This document shows positions 61,874 to 64,000 of a stretch of 64,000 bases of DNA, piece by piece; positions within the stretch are counted from its first letter, which is position 1, and each line of letters begins with the position of its first letter. Made by a program: the position numbers and the translations under genes. The notes beneath the pieces were generated by a model, which was given only the letters and a program-made list of their open reading frames with translations, was not told the DNA's origin and did no database searches. This DNA comes from Clostridiales bacterium (GTDB lineage: Bacteria; Bacillota; Clostridia; Oscillospirales; CAG-272). Where the stretch lies: the NCBI GenBank assembly GCA_022791195.1, contig JAAVYP010000065.1:1-64000 (forward strand), written 5' to 3'.

Positions 61874-63262
61874 GTGGTTCGTGAATATAAAACCATTGAA
61901 GAAGTCGCCGGACCTCTGATGCTGGTTAAAAATGTTGAAAATGTCAAATATGATGAGCTGGGCGAAATCGAATTGCCCACCGGCGAAATCCGCAAATGCC
62001 GTGTGCTTGAGATTGATGGTTCCAATGTGCTGGTTCAGCTTTTTGAATCGGCTGCCGGACTGAATGTAGCCGAAAGTAAGGTGCGCTTTAAGGGCCATGG
62101 CACACAGCTTGGGGTGAGCGAGGATATGTTAGGCCGTGTGTTTAACGGTATGGGCGAGCCCATTGACAATGGTCCGAAGCTGATTGCCGAAAAATATGTC
62201 GATGTGAACGGAACGCCGATGAATCCAGCCGCGCGCATTTATCCTTCGGAATTTATTCAGACGGGTATTTCGACGATTGATGGCCTGAATACACTGGTGC
62301 GGGGACAGAAACTGCCGATTTTCTCGATGTCGGGTTTGCCGCATGCGGACTTGGCCGCCCAAATTGCAAGACAGGCAAAGGTGCGTGGCTCGGACGCAAA
62401 ATTTGCAGTTGTGTTTGCTGCTATCGGCATTACATTTGAAGAGGCAGATTTCTTTGTTTCTGATTTTAAGAAAACAGGCGCGATTTACCGGACGGTTCTT
62501 TTCACCAATTTGGCATCTGACCCGGCGATTGAGCGAATTTCTACGCCTTTGATGGCCTTGTCAGCCGCTGAATATTTGGCCTTTGAAAAGGGCATGCATG
62601 TGCTTGTCATTATGACAGACCTGACAAACTATGCCGAGGCGCTAAGAGAAGTTTCGGCCGCCCGTAAAGAGGTGCCCGGACGAAGGGGCTATCCTGGCTA
62701 TTTGAATACAAATCTGGCTACTCTGTATGAGCGGGCCGGCCGTAAGATGGGCAGTGATGGTTCGATTACAATGATTCCGATTTTGACGATGCCAGAGGAT
62801 GATAAAACCCACCCGATTCCAGACCTGACCGGTTATATTACCGAGGGGCAGATTATCTTGTCCCGTGATCTTTACCGTAAAGGCATTTTGCCGCCTGTGG
62901 ATGTGTTGCCATCGCTTTCCCGCTTAAAAGACAAGGGGATCGGCGAGGGAAAAACAAGAGAAGACCATAAAAACGTTATGAATCAGCTGTTTGCGAACTA
63001 TGCTCGCGGCAAAGAGGCGAAAGAACTGATGGTTGTGCTGGGCGAAGCAGCGCTGACGCCCATTGATCGCTTGTATGCGAAATTTGCGGATGCATTTGAG
63101 GAACAGTATATCAATCAGGGATTTGATGAAAACCGATCGATTGAAGAAACGCTGGATCTTGGCTGGGAGCTGTTGTCCATGTTCCCGCGCACCGAACTCA
63201 AGCGCATTAAAACAGATATTCTTGACCGCTATTTACCAAAGAAGGAAACGGAAAATGGCTAA
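61874..63262 (+). CDS. ntpB: V/A-type ATPase regulatory subunit B
   Basis: This 462-residue subunit forms the head with subunit A. It has [20 protein letters not shown] at the N-terminus and [20 protein letters not shown] in place of a complete P-loop, as usual for [21 protein letters not shown] is also conserved. GTG 61874 follows AGGAGGG and is three bases after the subunit A stop. Confidence 0.96.
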   Translation: MVREYKTIEEVAGPLMLVKNVENVKYDELGEIELPTGEIRKCRVLEIDGSNVLVQLFESAAGLNVAESKVRFKGHGTQLGVSEDMLGRVFNGMGEPIDNGPKLIAEKYVDVNGTPMNPAARIYPSEFIQTGISTIDGLNTLVRGQKLPIFSMSGLPHADLAAQIARQAKVRGSDAKFAVVFAAIGITFEEADFFVSDFKKTGAIYRTVLFTNLASDPAIERISTPLMALSAAEYLAFEKGMHVLVIMTDLTNYAEALREVSAARKEVPGRRGYPGYLNTNLATLYERAGRKMGSDGSITMIPILTMPEDDKTHPIPDLTGYITEGQIILSRDLYRKGILPPVDVLPSLSRLKDKGIGEGKTREDHKNVMNQLFANYARGKEAKELMVVLGEAALTPIDRLYAKFADAFEEQYINQGFDENRSIEETLDLGWELLSMFPRTELKRIKTDILDRYLPKKETENG

Positions 63263-63932
63263 TACAAACGTCAATCCCACAAGAATGGAGCTCAAAAGGC
63301 TGAAGGGAAGGCTGGCGACAGCCAAAAGAGGCCATAAGCTCCTCAAAGACAAACGGGATGAGATTATGCGGCAGTTTCTTGATATTGTGAGGGAGAATAA
63401 AGAACTGCGGGAACAGGTTGAAGAGCGCTTAGCCAACGTGTACAAAAGCTTTTCGGCGGCGTCGGCGGTGTCTTCTCCCCAAATATTGGAACAGGCTTTG
63501 CTAGTGCCCCGCAGAGAGGGGGAAATTTCAGTCGAGAGCCGGAATATTATGAGTGTCAATGTGCCGGAATTTACCTTTCAGCTGAAAGACGGTGCATCGG
63601 CTGGTCTTAATTACGGCTATGCGTTTACCTCGGGTGAATTGGATGCAGCCATAGAAGCGCTTTCCGAGCTTTTGCCGACTTTGGTGCTGTTGGCGCAAAA
63701 GGAGAAAACAGCGCAAATGCTGGCCGAGGAGATTGAAAAAACCAGACGGCGGGTGAACGCATTGGAATATATTATGATGCCGGATTTAGAAGAGGGCATT
63801 AAATCGATTTCTATGAAGCTTGATGAAAACGAGCGGGGCAATACGACAAGACTCATGAAAGTAAAAGACCTGATGCTTGCCAAAACACATGCGAATGCAC
63901 ATGCAAGAGAAAAACACACGCAAGAAGCATAA
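63255..63932 (+). CDS. ntpD: V/A-type ATPase central-stalk subunit D
   Basis: This 225-residue subunit forms the rotating central shaft as two long helices. The N-terminal [20 protein letters not shown] and [13 protein letters not shown], and the C-terminal [20 protein letters not shown], are diagnostic. ATG 63255 overlaps the subunit B stop by 8 bases. It is the last gene; a terminator follows. Confidence 0.95.
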   Translation: MANTNVNPTRMELKRLKGRLATAKRGHKLLKDKRDEIMRQFLDIVRENKELREQVEERLANVYKSFSAASAVSSPQILEQALLVPRREGEISVESRNIMSVNVPEFTFQLKDGASAGLNYGYAFTSGELDAAIEALSELLPTLVLLAQKEKTAQMLAEEIEKTRRRVNALEYIMMPDLEEGIKSISMKLDENERGNTTRLMKVKDLMLAKTHANAHAREKHTQEA

Positions 63933-63961
63933 AAGACCAGCCGGTATCGGCTGGTCTTTTT
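63931..63961 (+). terminator. Terminator of the V/A-ATPase operon
   Basis: AAAAGACCAGCC pairs with GGCTGGTCTTTT around GGTATC, with a T run, right after the subunit D stop. Confidence 0.92.
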
Positions 63962-64000
63962 ATGAGATATTTATGGATTTGCGGCAAATGGTGTACAGAT

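Overview
The window looks like chromosomal DNA of a low-to-moderate GC anaerobic Gram-positive bacterium, most likely class Clostridia. The evidence is a six-gene Rnf complex in the order CDGEAB, a nine-gene V/A-type ATPase, formate-tetrahydrofolate ligase, a split transketolase, a LacA-type acetyltransferase, a dockerin-bearing secreted protein, Shine-Dalgarno (SD) motifs close to AGGAGG and frequent GTG/TTG starts. No phage, transposon, CRISPR array or rRNA is visible.

Layout. 1-5.2 kb: the 3' end of tuf, an FMN riboswitch with ribU, a small-multidrug-export family gene, then a Fur-family regulator with znuC, znuB and an unusual lipoprotein. 5.4-9.0 kb: tRNA-Arg, fhs, tsaE, tsaB, rpiB. 9.1-13.4 kb (minus): metK, a 40-residue membrane peptide, recD2, comF. 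13.9-20.7 kb: a 1143-residue dockerin protein, aldehyde dehydrogenase, hemolysin III and a CmpB-like membrane protein. 20.9-22.9 kb (minus): trmL and an unidentified toroid-like protein with a zinc ribbon. 23.1-25.9 kb: secA.

26-35.7 kb is the most distinctive part. A minus-strand ABC importer operon ends in a winged-helix/LicC-type cytidylyltransferase fusion. Divergent from it lie an LTA-synthase-like sulfatase, a small membrane protein, signal peptidase I and a single protein joining a YidC/Oxa1 insertase to a CDP-glycerol glycerophosphotransferase. I read this as a cell-surface polymer assembly and decoration locus; that reading is inference from families and adjacency.

36-42.7 kb: tRNA-Leu, a solute-binding protein whose sequence order is circularly permuted, a two-component system, htrA, galM beside an eroded transporter pseudogene, and abutting tRNA-Met and tRNA-Glu genes. 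43-48.6 kb: rnfCDGEAB with a translationally coupled phosphopantetheinyl transferase. 48.9-54.7 kb: an acetyltransferase, an ABC exporter set and split transketolase. 55.2-63.9 kb: the V/A-ATPase operon, whose K subunit carries the residues of the Enterococcus hirae Na+ site. Together with Rnf this suggests ion-gradient bioenergetics that may be sodium based.

Three regulatory patterns recur. A near-identical palindrome sits at the predicted transcription start of secA, metK and the permuted binding protein. Six places carry the ten-base form GTGGTA(A/T)AAT at a -10 element. Several leaders (fhs, rnf, sulfatase, permuted binding protein, hemolysin III) hold perfect hairpins that I cannot match to a known RNA family.
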